Made by a program: the position numbers and the translations under genes | Assembly (NCBI RefSeq): GCF_004801405.1 | Contig: NZ_SSOB01000003.1 | Span: 218,849-282,848, forward strand | DNA from: Cohnella fermenti | GTDB lineage: Bacteria; Bacillota; Bacilli; Paenibacillales; Paenibacillaceae | Direction of reading: 5' to 3' | Length of the DNA stretch: 64,000 nt | Part shown: piece by piece, positions 54,166 to 62,050 of the stretch | How positions within the stretch are numbered: position 1 is the stretch's first letter | Layout of the letters: every line of letters begins with the position of its first letter | The notes under the pieces: model-generated | The model's input: the letters and a program-made list of their open reading frames with translations, nothing else | Told to the model about the DNA's origin: nothing | The model's database searches: none

Positions 54166-55737
54166 GTGAGCCAGGACGACAAGCTGGAGAAGCTGATCGA
54201 CGAATTCTACGAGCACAGTCCGGAGCTGGGCGATTCTCTGCCCATGAAGGATTACTTGCTAAAGCACGAGAACAATGAGATGGCGTGGTATCTGCTCGGG
54301 AAGCAGTACGCGGCCAAGGGGGAAGAAGGCAAGGCCAACTACTGCTTCGCGCAGGCGGGCGCCGTGTACGAAGCGTTCGAATCGAAGGAGAATCCGCTTC
54401 GCAGCGCCGGAAGGCCGACGGACTCGGACGGCGCCGGGCGCGCCGCAGGCAGGAAGCGGCGCCTGCGCGGCTGGATAATCGCGGGCGTCCTGCTGCTGCT
54501 GACGGGAGTCGGCGCTGCGGTCGCCGGCGAGGAAGCGGCCGCTCCGGCAAAGCAGGCGGAGTTGGCGGCCGGCGCGGAGACGGGGACGGGGACGCCATCG
54601 CCGGAAGCGGGGCAAGCCGAGCCCGCGAAGCCCACGGGGACGAAGGCGGCGCCTGCCGGAGGCAAGACGGGCGGAAGCGCGAGCGGCGGCGATGGCGGCA
54701 AGGCGGCGGAGAAGCGGCTGGCTTATGTCGCGGGGGCCGCCGACGCGCAGACGGACGGAGCGCTGACGCTGGGCCGTCTGCTGCTGGCGGACAGCAAGCA
54801 GGGCAACGGGAGCCCGTCCGTGTCCCTGCTCGTGCAGACGCCGGTGCTGGCGGGCAAGTGGACGGACTGGCAGCGCAGCGGCTTGCCGCTGGCCGAGGTG
54901 GAGGCGGCTTCCGGAGAAGGGGAAGCGGCGGTTGATTGGTTCGCTTCGGGCTGGTGCCCGTGTCAGGCCGGTCAAGGCGCGGACAACGCCGCAGCCAGAC
55001 AGGCGGTTGCGGTGTGGAAGCCGCTCCAGGAAGAGAAGCTGGTGCTGCGTTCGGCGATCAATCTGTACAAGACGAGAACGGGGAAGTGGCCGGCTTCCGG
55101 CGAACAGTTGGCGGCGGCTTACCCGAACAATTCCGTCGCGGGCTGGAACGAACGGATGGAAGCCTGGTTCGCCGAGCTGAGCGAGGAGCTGACGAAGGTG
55201 GACGGCAAGCTCCCTGCCGCCGCGGGTTGGCCCGCAGCGAGCGGACCGGCGGAAGGAAGCGGCAAGCCGTCCGGGAGTCTCGCTCCGCTCGCGGAGCAGC
55301 CGCTCGAGATTATCGTCGACAAGTCGAAGCACCGCCTTGCGGTTGTGAGCGGGAACGTGCTGCTGCGCAACTACGAGGTCGGGCTCGGCGCGGAGCGCAC
55401 GCCGGAGGGAACGTTCTACATTACCGAGAAGGTGCGCAACCCGAACGGAACTTCGACCGGAGCCTTCGGCAGCCGGGGCATGACGCTGTCCGACACGCTG
55501 TATGCGATTCACGGCACCGACGATCCGGACAGCATCGGGAAGGACGAGTCGAAGGGCTGCATCCGGATGGCCAAGGAGGACTTGGAGGAGCTGTACGACC
55601 TCGCCTCGCTCGGGACGAAGGTGACGATAACGGCAAAAGGCTTGCCTCAGGAGCTGCGAACGCCGACGGAGAGATTCCGCCTTCCGCCTTCGCAGGACGA
55701 GACAAACCCGAATAAGAAGTATGAATGGCTGAATTAA
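54166..55737 (+). CDS. L,D-transpeptidase (YkuD) with cytoplasmic N-terminal region
   Basis: This 523-residue protein has an unusual layout. A cytoplasmic helical, TPR-like N terminus (about 100 residues) precedes one membrane segment (102-120), then a low-complexity Ala/Gly/Glu linker and an unassigned middle domain. The YkuD catalytic domain begins near residue 380 (PLEIIVDKSKHRLAVVSG). Catalytic motifs are HGTDDPDSIG (H449) and SKGCIRM (C465). It would form 3-3 peptidoglycan cross-links or attach proteins to the wall. GTG 54166 follows AAGGAGCACGGAC. The gene lies 116 bases after the cyclase. Confidence 0.87.
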   Translation: MSQDDKLEKLIDEFYEHSPELGDSLPMKDYLLKHENNEMAWYLLGKQYAAKGEEGKANYCFAQAGAVYEAFESKENPLRSAGRPTDSDGAGRAAGRKRRLRGWIIAGVLLLLTGVGAAVAGEEAAAPAKQAELAAGAETGTGTPSPEAGQAEPAKPTGTKAAPAGGKTGGSASGGDGGKAAEKRLAYVAGAADAQTDGALTLGRLLLADSKQGNGSPSVSLLVQTPVLAGKWTDWQRSGLPLAEVEAASGEGEAAVDWFASGWCPCQAGQGADNAAARQAVAVWKPLQEEKLVLRSAINLYKTRTGKWPASGEQLAAAYPNNSVAGWNERMEAWFAELSEELTKVDGKLPAAAGWPAASGPAEGSGKPSGSLAPLAEQPLEIIVDKSKHRLAVVSGNVLLRNYEVGLGAERTPEGTFYITEKVRNPNGTSTGAFGSRGMTLSDTLYAIHGTDDPDSIGKDESKGCIRMAKEDLEELYDLASLGTKVTITAKGLPQELRTPTERFRLPPSQDETNPNKKYEWLN

Positions 55738-55741
55738 ACGA

Positions 55742-55885
55742 CTAGATGTCCATGATCAAGAGCACCGCCACGACGACAACGACGACGGCGATGGCGGCGC
55801 CGACCCATATCAGAGCCCGCTTGTTGACTTCTTCTTTCTGTTTGGAATGAGGAAGGACGGGCGGCTTTTTTTTGGCGTGGCTCAC
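55742..55885 (-). CDS. 47-residue membrane protein, uncharacterised
   Basis: This minus-strand frame has a GTG start at 55885 and AGAAAGG upstream. The N-terminal 24 residues are very basic (MSHAKKKPPVLPHSKQKEEVNKR), followed by a single hydrophobic helix (ALIWVGAAIAVVVVVVAVLL) and a short IMDI end. The topology fits a one-pass, N-in protein. It is convergent with the L,D-transpeptidase gene, whose stop is four bases away. It is too short for length-filtered gene finding. No family is recognised. Confidence 0.75.
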   Translation of the reverse strand: MSHAKKKPPVLPHSKQKEEVNKRALIWVGAAIAVVVVVVAVLLIMDI

Positions 55886-56110
55886 GGCGATCAACCTTTC
55901 TCCGAATATAGAGTAGCGAATCTGTTTTTATTGTAAACGGTTGCCGGCTAAAAAGCCAGATGTCCGCAAAGGTTCGAAGCGAAGGAATGGACGATGTTCC
56001 CTTTTCTTTTCCGGAAGAAAAGGCTAAACTGATAGCCGAAAGGTTTTTGCGGCTGAGCGCTTGGCGAGGTTGCGTGCAGCGCAGCGACGGAAAGGATGTT
56101 CGACGTTCTT

Positions 56111-57202
56111 ATGTACAAATTGGTCAAACCCTTCTTCTTCAAAATGGATGCCGAAGCGGCCCATCATCTGGTCGTGGACGGCCTGGGCTCGGCATCCCGG
56201 ATTCCGGGAATTCCTTCGTTCTTGTCCGCCGTGTGGGGCGTGCGCGAACGGGAAGAGCTGGCCGTTAATCTGTTCGGCCTGCGCTTCGCGCATCCGGTAG
56301 GGCTCGCTGCCGGATTGGACAAGAATGCGAAGGCGGTGGAAGGCTTCTCGCGGATCGGGCTCAGCTTCATGGAAGTCGGAACGGTCACGCCGAAGGGGCA
56401 GCCGGGCAACGAACTGCCGCGGCTCTTCCGCCTGCCTCCCGACGAAGCGCTCGTCAACCGGATGGGCTTCAACAACGAAGGCGCGGAGGCGATGGCGGCG
56501 CGGCTCGCCAAGCTGAAGGAGCGGCGCATTCCGATTGCGGTCAACATCGGCAAGAACAAAGTCACCCCGAACGAGAACGCCGCGGACGATTACCGCGAGT
56601 GCGTTCGCCTTCTCTACGCGTACGGAGACTTCTTCGTGGTGAACATCAGCTCGCCGAACACGCCGGACCTGCGCAAGCTTCAGCACGGGGACGAGCTTAA
56701 GCTGCTGCTGGACGCGGTCAAGGACGAGATGCGCAAGCAAGCCGCGGCGGCGCGGGGAGCGGAGAAGCCGATTCTGGTCAAGATCGCGCCGGACAACGAC
56801 GAGACGCAGTTGGCTTATATGGCGGAAGCGATCAAGACGAGCGGCATGGCCGGCATCATCGCGACGAACACGACGATCGGACGCGACGGGCTGACGCACC
56901 CGAACGCCAAGGAATCGGGGGGCCTCAGCGGCCGTCCGCTGACGGAGCGCTCGACCGAGGTCGTCCGGTCGCTGTACTCGCTGACGGAAGGCAAGCTGCC
57001 GATCATCGGCTCGGGAGGCATCTTCACCGCCCGGGATGCGTACGACAAGATCCGTGCGGGAGCCAGCCTCGTCGAGGTGTACACGGCGATGATCTACAAG
57101 GGGCCCGGGGTCGTCAAGGAGATCGCCGGAGGTCTTCGCGAGCTTCTGAGAAGAGACGGCTTCGGGCGCGTCGAGGAAGCCGTGGGAGCCGACCACCGTT
57201 AA
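56111..57202 (+). CDS. pyrD: dihydroorotate dehydrogenase (quinone), class 2
   Basis: About 363 residues. The membrane-associating N terminus (MYKLVKPFFFKMDAEAAHHLV) marks class 2. FMN and substrate motifs are GLAAGLDKNAKAVEGFSRIG, EVGTVTPKGQPGNE, NRMGFNNEGAEAM, FFVVNISSPNTPDLRKLQ (catalytic Ser), TNTTIGRDGL and GSGGIFTARDAYDKIRAGASLVEVYTAMIYKGP. It oxidises dihydroorotate to orotate in pyrimidine synthesis and passes electrons to quinone. ATG 56111 fits the conserved start; ATG 56096, five codons earlier, abuts GGAAAGG. It stands apart from any pyr operon. Confidence 0.92.
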   Translation: MYKLVKPFFFKMDAEAAHHLVVDGLGSASRIPGIPSFLSAVWGVREREELAVNLFGLRFAHPVGLAAGLDKNAKAVEGFSRIGLSFMEVGTVTPKGQPGNELPRLFRLPPDEALVNRMGFNNEGAEAMAARLAKLKERRIPIAVNIGKNKVTPNENAADDYRECVRLLYAYGDFFVVNISSPNTPDLRKLQHGDELKLLLDAVKDEMRKQAAAARGAEKPILVKIAPDNDETQLAYMAEAIKTSGMAGIIATNTTIGRDGLTHPNAKESGGLSGRPLTERSTEVVRSLYSLTEGKLPIIGSGGIFTARDAYDKIRAGASLVEVYTAMIYKGPGVVKEIAGGLRELLRRDGFGRVEEAVGADHR

Positions 57203-57226
57203 TTGGAACGGAAAGGAGCAACCGGA

Positions 57227-58030
57227 ATGGACGGCAGGGATTGGAACAAGTTTTTGCTCCCTTACCAGCAGGCGGTAGAGGAGCTTAAGATCAAATACAA
57301 GGGCCTCCGCACCGAGCTTAAGGCCCGGGACGAGTATGCTCCGATCGAATTCGTGACCGGAAGAGTCAAGAAGATCTCGAGCATCTTGGAGAAGGCGAAG
57401 CGGCTGAGCGTGCCGCTCGACCAGATCGAGACGGGCATCGAGGATATCGCCGGAATCCGCATCATGTGCCAGTTCGTCGAGGATATTCACCGGGTGGCGG
57501 ATCTCGTGCGCATGCGCAAGGATATGAAGGTCGTCTACGAGAAGGATTACATTACCCATTACAAGGACAGCGGCTATCGCAGCTACCATATCATCGTCGA
57601 ATACCCGATCCAGACGTCGATCGGCTCGATGCCGGTGCTCGCCGAGATTCAGATCCGGACGCTCGCGATGAACTTCTGGGCGACGATCGAGCATTCGCTG
57701 AACTACAAATATAAAGAGAAGCTTCCCGAAGACGTGAAGGAGCGCCTGTTCCGGGCGGCGGAAGCTGCGGCGAAGCTCGACGAGGAGATGTCGAAGATCC
57801 GGCAGGAGATCGTCGACGCCCAGCAGGACTTCGAAGGCAAGAGCGGCATCGTCCGCAAGGTGCTGAACGACATCCAGGGGCTCTACTTCTTCCGGCGCGT
57901 CCGCGAGGCGGCGCAGTTCCAGCTTCGCTTCAACGAGCTGTGGGAGCAGGAGGACATCTGGGGCATCACCGAGCTGTCGGGCGAGGTCCAGGAGGCGCTT
58001 CTGCGCGCACGGAAGGGATCGGCCGAGTAA
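57227..58030 (+). CDS. relQ: small alarmone synthetase, RelQ/YjbM type
   Basis: This 267-residue protein has only the synthetase domain: VTGRVKKISSILEKAKR, IEDIAGIRIMCQFVEDIHRVADLVR, DYITHYKDSGYRSYHIIVEYP and AEIQIRTLAMNFWATIEHSLNYKYK, which cover the GTP- and ATP-binding motifs of RelA synthetases. A helical C-terminal tail supports tetramer formation in relatives. It makes (p)ppGpp under cell-wall stress. ATG 57227 follows AAAGGAGC. It is 24 bases after pyrD, probably one transcript. Confidence 0.92.
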   Translation: MDGRDWNKFLLPYQQAVEELKIKYKGLRTELKARDEYAPIEFVTGRVKKISSILEKAKRLSVPLDQIETGIEDIAGIRIMCQFVEDIHRVADLVRMRKDMKVVYEKDYITHYKDSGYRSYHIIVEYPIQTSIGSMPVLAEIQIRTLAMNFWATIEHSLNYKYKEKLPEDVKERLFRAAEAAAKLDEEMSKIRQEIVDAQQDFEGKSGIVRKVLNDIQGLYFFRRVREAAQFQLRFNELWEQEDIWGITELSGEVQEALLRARKGSAE

Positions 58031-58125
58031 GGGAATGCGGGGGCAACCGGAGCCGATGGCTTCGGTTGCTTCCCTGTTGGAGGCGGACATGACGGGCCAG
58101 GCCCGCAAGGAGGCAGACGGAGCGG

Positions 58126-59739
58126 ATGCGGCTTCCGGATAAATTCAAGAACACGATGAGATCGCTGCTGGAGGGCGAGGCGGACGCGTTCTTCGCAACG
58201 TACGCACAGCCCCGGACAGCCGGTCTTCGCATAAACGGCTTGAAGCTCGGCCTGACGGAATACGAGGAGCGGTTCCGCGATGACGGCCGTGCCGGCTTCG
58301 GGAGCGCGGGACGGACGGCGGACCCGATTCCGTGGGCGGCGGGCGGCGTCTACATCGGGGAAGAGGATCGCCCCGGCAAGCATCTTCACTATTACTTGGG
58401 CCTGTACTATATCCAGGAGCCGAGCGCGATGCTGCCCGCCGAGCTGCTGGACGTGCGCCCGGGCCATCGGGTGCTCGACCTGTGCGCCGCTCCGGGAGGC
58501 AAGTCGACGCAGCTTGCCGCGAAGCTTGCGGGACGCGGCCTGCTCGTGACGAACGACAACGCGGCGGAGCGGACGAAGGCGCTCGCGAAGAACACGGAGC
58601 GCGCGGGCATGGCGAATGCGATCGTCACGAACGAGGAACCGGCCGCGCTGGCCGCCGCGTTCGGAGACTTCTTCGACCGCGTTCTGGTGGACGCGCCCTG
58701 CTCCGGCGAAGGCATGTTCCGCAAGGACGAGGACATGATCCGCGAGTGGGAGCGGCATTCGGTCGAGCGCTGCGCCGCCATGCAGGAGGCGATTCTGCGC
58801 GAAGCGGCGAAGCTGGTCGCTCCCGGCGGCAAGCTGCTCTATTCGACCTGCACGTTCTCGCCGAAGGAGAACGAGCTGTCCGTCGCGCGGCTGCTGAGCG
58901 AGCGTCCGGACTTCGACGTGGTTCCGCTGGAGGCGCCGCCCGAGTGGGGGCTCGCCCCCGGCAGGCCGGACTGGCTGGCGGCGGAGGACACGTTCGGCCT
59001 GCCGGAGGAGCGGCTGGCGCAGCTTGCGGGCACGGTGCGCGTGTGGCCGCATCGGGCTCGCGGCGAAGGGCATTACGCCGCGCTGCTTGTGCGGCGCCCG
59101 GAGCCGGGTGCGGAAGCGGGAGAGTCGGTTGCTCCGGCGAATGACGGAGACTGGCAATTCCCGCCGCTGCCCGCCCCGCCGGCGATCGCGGCCGCAGCGA
59201 AGCGGCCGGGCCGGGGAGAGGCCTCGCCGCGCGGCAAGAAGCCGGCCGGGAAGGGAACTGCCGGGAAGGGGCCTGCTACCTCGGCCGAGGACGACCCGCG
59301 GGACAAGCTGCTCGCCTTCGCGAAGACGACGCTGCCCGGCTGGCGGCCGCGCGGCACGCTGTATCGGCGCGGGGAGCAGTTGTACCTGCAGCCGGAAGAG
59401 CTGCCGGACCTCGGGCGGCTGAACGCGGTGCGGCCGGGGCTGCTGCTCGGCTCCGCGACGAAGCATCGGTTCGAGCCTTCGCAGGCACTGGCGATGGGGC
59501 TGCGGATGGAGGATGCGGCGCTGTCGCTTCGGCTGCGAAGCGGCGATGGCGACGCGCTGCGCTACATGAAGGGCGAGACGCTGCAGCCGGAGCCTGCGGC
59601 GATCGTCGGCACGGACGGGGAGCCGGCGCCGGGCCGCGGCTGGACGCTTGTCTGCATCGACGGCTTCCCGGCCGGCTGGGGCCGCTGGGACGGGACGATT
59701 CTGAAGAACGAGCTGCTCCCCGGCTGGCGATGGATATGA
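58126..59739 (+). CDS. RsmF-like RNA m5C methyltransferase (NOP2/Sun family), copy 1
   Basis: This 537-residue protein has an N-terminal RNA-binding part and the SAM-binding Rossmann core (LDLCAAPGGKSTQLAAKLAGRG). Motif IV DAPCSGEGMFRKDED and motif VI STCTFSPKENE both have catalytic Cys. A low-complexity Ala/Pro/Lys linker spans roughly residues 340-385, and a PUA-like C-terminal domain follows. It methylates rRNA or tRNA cytosines. A paralogue lies at 62051-63475 on the other strand. AAGGAGG is about 12 bases from ATG 58126. Confidence 0.9.
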   Translation: MRLPDKFKNTMRSLLEGEADAFFATYAQPRTAGLRINGLKLGLTEYEERFRDDGRAGFGSAGRTADPIPWAAGGVYIGEEDRPGKHLHYYLGLYYIQEPSAMLPAELLDVRPGHRVLDLCAAPGGKSTQLAAKLAGRGLLVTNDNAAERTKALAKNTERAGMANAIVTNEEPAALAAAFGDFFDRVLVDAPCSGEGMFRKDEDMIREWERHSVERCAAMQEAILREAAKLVAPGGKLLYSTCTFSPKENELSVARLLSERPDFDVVPLEAPPEWGLAPGRPDWLAAEDTFGLPEERLAQLAGTVRVWPHRARGEGHYAALLVRRPEPGAEAGESVAPANDGDWQFPPLPAPPAIAAAAKRPGRGEASPRGKKPAGKGTAGKGPATSAEDDPRDKLLAFAKTTLPGWRPRGTLYRRGEQLYLQPEELPDLGRLNAVRPGLLLGSATKHRFEPSQALAMGLRMEDAALSLRLRSGDGDALRYMKGETLQPEPAAIVGTDGEPAPGRGWTLVCIDGFPAGWGRWDGTILKNELLPGWRWI

Positions 59740-59773
59740 AGAAGCGGATCGCGAAAGCAGGGAGGAGCTTGGC

Positions 59774-60628
59774 ATGAAGAAGACGATGCGGCTTGACAAA
59801 ATGCTCGGAAATCTCGGCTACGGAACGAGGAGCGGAATCAAGCTGCTTGTGAAGCAAGGCGCGATTGCGGTGAACGGCCAGCGGGCGAAGGACCCCGGCA
59901 TGCAGATCGATCCGGCGGCGGACGAGGTGTACCTGGACGGGGCGAGGATTGCGTATCGCGATACGGTCTACGTGCTGCTCAACAAGCCGGCCGGCTACGT
60001 GTCCGCGACGGAGGACCGCCGCGACCTGGTTGTGCTGGATCTGCTGGACGAGGAGATGAACGTCTTCGCGCCCTTCCCTGTCGGCAGGCTGGACAAGGAT
60101 ACCGAAGGCCTGCTGCTGCTCACGAACGACGGCAAGCTCTCGCATGACCTCCTCTCTCCGCGCAAACACGTGCCCAAGACATACCGGGCTCTGGTCGAAG
60201 GCCATGTCGGCGAGTCCGAAGCCCTTCTTTTCCACAACGGGGTGACGCTTGATGACGGCTATCGGACGCTTCCGGCCGAATTGCTTGTGCTGGCGGTCGG
60301 GGAGGGCGGGAGGGTTCCCGATCATCCCGAGGCGCTGGGCGCTGTGGAACGAATGGGCAAGGTCGCGGCGCTGAGAGGGCCGGAGCTTGAGGAGGCGATT
60401 GTGGCGGGGCGTCCGCTGAGCTGGATCGAACTGACGATTCGCGAGGGCAAGTACCACCAGGTGAAGAGGATGTTCGAGGCCGCGGGCAAGAGGGTGCTGT
60501 ACCTGAGGCGGGTGGCGATGGGGCCGCTGTCTCTGGACGAGTCGCTGGAGGCCGGGCAGTGGCGCGAGTTGACGGAAGATGAAGTGACCGCATTGCGGGA
60601 ATACCGGAAGGAGTCCTCGGAATCATGA
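59774..60628 (+). CDS. RsuA/RluF-like pseudouridine synthase
   Basis: This 284-residue protein has an N-terminal S4 RNA-binding domain (RLDKMLGNLGYGTRSGIKLLVKQGAIAVNG), the catalytic motif FPVGRLDKDTEGLLLLTNDG with the nucleophilic Asp, and HKVPKTYRALVEGHV and REGKYHQVKRMFEAAGK later. It isomerises a uridine in rRNA. AGGGAGGAGCTTGGC precedes the ATG. Its stop overlaps the next ATG by four bases (ATGA). Confidence 0.92.
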   Translation: MKKTMRLDKMLGNLGYGTRSGIKLLVKQGAIAVNGQRAKDPGMQIDPAADEVYLDGARIAYRDTVYVLLNKPAGYVSATEDRRDLVVLDLLDEEMNVFAPFPVGRLDKDTEGLLLLTNDGKLSHDLLSPRKHVPKTYRALVEGHVGESEALLFHNGVTLDDGYRTLPAELLVLAVGEGGRVPDHPEALGAVERMGKVAALRGPELEEAIVAGRPLSWIELTIREGKYHQVKRMFEAAGKRVLYLRRVAMGPLSLDESLEAGQWRELTEDEVTALREYRKESSES

Positions 60629-61416
60629 ATTATCGCATCATCGCATTGGACGTGGACGGAACGCTGATCGACGACCATCACGAATTGCGGCCCCGCGTGC
60701 GTGCGGCGGTTCGGGCGGCGGCGGAGCAAGGAGCGGAGATCGTTCTGTGCACGGGCCGAGGGACGACAAGCACGCTGCCGATGCTGGAGCAGCTCGGTCT
60801 GGAGGGCACGGTCGTTACGCACAACGGCGCTTGTGTGGTGGACAGCCGCACGAGGGAGGTGCTTCATCAATCGGTCATCCCGCCGGAGCTGGTGGAGCGC
60901 TACCTGGATTATTGCCGCGAGCGAAGGTACCACTTCGACATGAACACGGCGTTCGAGCTGTATGTGGAGAGCCTCGACGAGACGATGGCGGCGGTGTACA
61001 AGCGCATCTTTGTGACTCCGATCGTTCGCGATGCGAAGACAGAGGGGCTTCCGGATTGCACGCTGAAAATATCGATTTTCGCCCTGAAGGAGCAACTGGA
61101 CGAGCTGGAGCGGGATTGGGCGGCGTGGAGCCACGACCTGCAGACGGTGAGAAGCGGCGACTTCTTCATGGACGTCCAGCCGCTTGCCGCTTCGAAGGGG
61201 ACGGCGCTGGAGAGTCTGGCGAAGCTGCGCGGCGTGCCGAGGGAGCAGATTCTGGCCATCGGCAACTATTACAACGACATCGGGATGCTGACGTATGCCG
61301 GGCACGGCGTGGCGGTGGCCAATTCGCCGGATGCGGTGAAGGAAGCGGCCGACGAGGTGACGCTGTCCAACAACGAGGACGGCGTGGCGGTCGTGCTTGA
61401 GAAGCTGCTTGGGTGA
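60625..61416 (+). CDS. Cof-type HAD-IIB phosphatase
   Basis: The 263 residues have motif I ALDVDGTLI (D9, D11), motif II LCTGRG, a C2 cap domain, and a motif III Lys in ASKGTALESLAK. Motif IV reads GNYYNDIGM, where relatives usually have GDxxND, so the first acidic metal ligand is Asn and only the second Asp remains. This may alter metal binding. Small phosphorylated metabolites are typical substrates. It is translationally coupled to the pseudouridine synthase. Confidence 0.9.
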   Translation: MNYRIIALDVDGTLIDDHHELRPRVRAAVRAAAEQGAEIVLCTGRGTTSTLPMLEQLGLEGTVVTHNGACVVDSRTREVLHQSVIPPELVERYLDYCRERRYHFDMNTAFELYVESLDETMAAVYKRIFVTPIVRDAKTEGLPDCTLKISIFALKEQLDELERDWAAWSHDLQTVRSGDFFMDVQPLAASKGTALESLAKLRGVPREQILAIGNYYNDIGMLTYAGHGVAVANSPDAVKEAADEVTLSNNEDGVAVVLEKLLG

Positions 61417-61496
61417 TGGGCCGATGGGCCGATGAGCCGGCGCGTTCCCCGGCAACTGGCGGTGCCGAGGAAGGATGCGACGTCGATGCCGCCGCC

Positions 61497-61535
61497 GGAT
61501 GCCGGATTCGGATGCTGGATTCGGATGCCGGATTC
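61497..61535. repeat. 13-bp minisatellite, unit GGATGCCGGATTC, three copies
   Basis: The three tandem units differ by one base. They run directly into the solo box at 61532. An imperfect GATGGGCC triplication lies at 61415-61440. Confidence 0.85.
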
Positions 61536-61558
61536 TATGTGAAAATTCATATAAAAAT
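61532..61558 (+). repeat. solo box of the dispersed palindromic element
   Basis: A single box (ATGTGAAAATTCATAT) has the left-end flank ATTCT before it and the right-end flank AAAAAT after it. This is as expected if boxes 1 and 4 of a full element recombined and deleted the middle. Confidence 0.65.
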
Positions 61559-61578
61559 TCGGCTGAACGTCCCAACCG

Positions 61579-61622
61579 AAAAGGACCGTCAGGGAGACAT
61601 TCCCTGACGGTCCTTCTTTTAG
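61579..61622 (+). terminator. intrinsic terminator after the HAD gene
   Basis: GGACCGTCAGGGA (61583-61595) pairs with TCCCTGACGGTCC (61601-61613), followed by TTCTTTT. Confidence 0.88.
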
Positions 61623-61686
61623 ATTGACGCAGGGTTAACTGCGGGTCGGCTTCGATTCTGCGCCGCGGCCGAAGAGTTCAGCGAAC

Positions 61687-61779
61687 TCAGTATCCAGCCT
61701 TGAGAATGATGACAAGCAGGATGAACAGGACCAATACGAAAGCTGCGGATGCATAGTAGCCGCCGACAACACCGGACAT
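61687..61779 (-). CDS. YjcZ family sporulation peptide
   Basis: This 30-residue minus-strand peptide begins MSGVVGGYYASAAFVLVLFI and ends in a hydrophobic LVIILKAGY, matching the short Gly-Tyr head plus single membrane helix of YjcZ family peptides. GGAGGAATTTGC precedes the ATG. These peptides are made during sporulation and their role is not defined. The surrounding 61623-61686 and 61780-62050 stretches show no other gene. Confidence 0.85.
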   Translation of the reverse strand: MSGVVGGYYASAAFVLVLFILLVIILKAGY

Positions 61780-62050
61780 GCAAATTCCTCCTTCAAGAAA
61801 TGTGTTGTTGGTTGCCGAAACGGGTGCTAGCTGGGCTCGGAAGTAGTGTCCCGTCATTCGGTCTACTGTATCTTATGAGAATAGAGCATGGCGGATTGGA
61901 CATCCGCCCTTGCTCGGCTGATTTTGAGGAAAATGCCCATGGCAGGGCGGGCGAAGACGGGGACGATGGGGATGTTGCGGCGTGCGGGGAGGCGGCGGAG
62001 AGGGCGGCGAGGCGCATGAAGCGGGAGGCATGCATAGGAGGCGTACTCGC

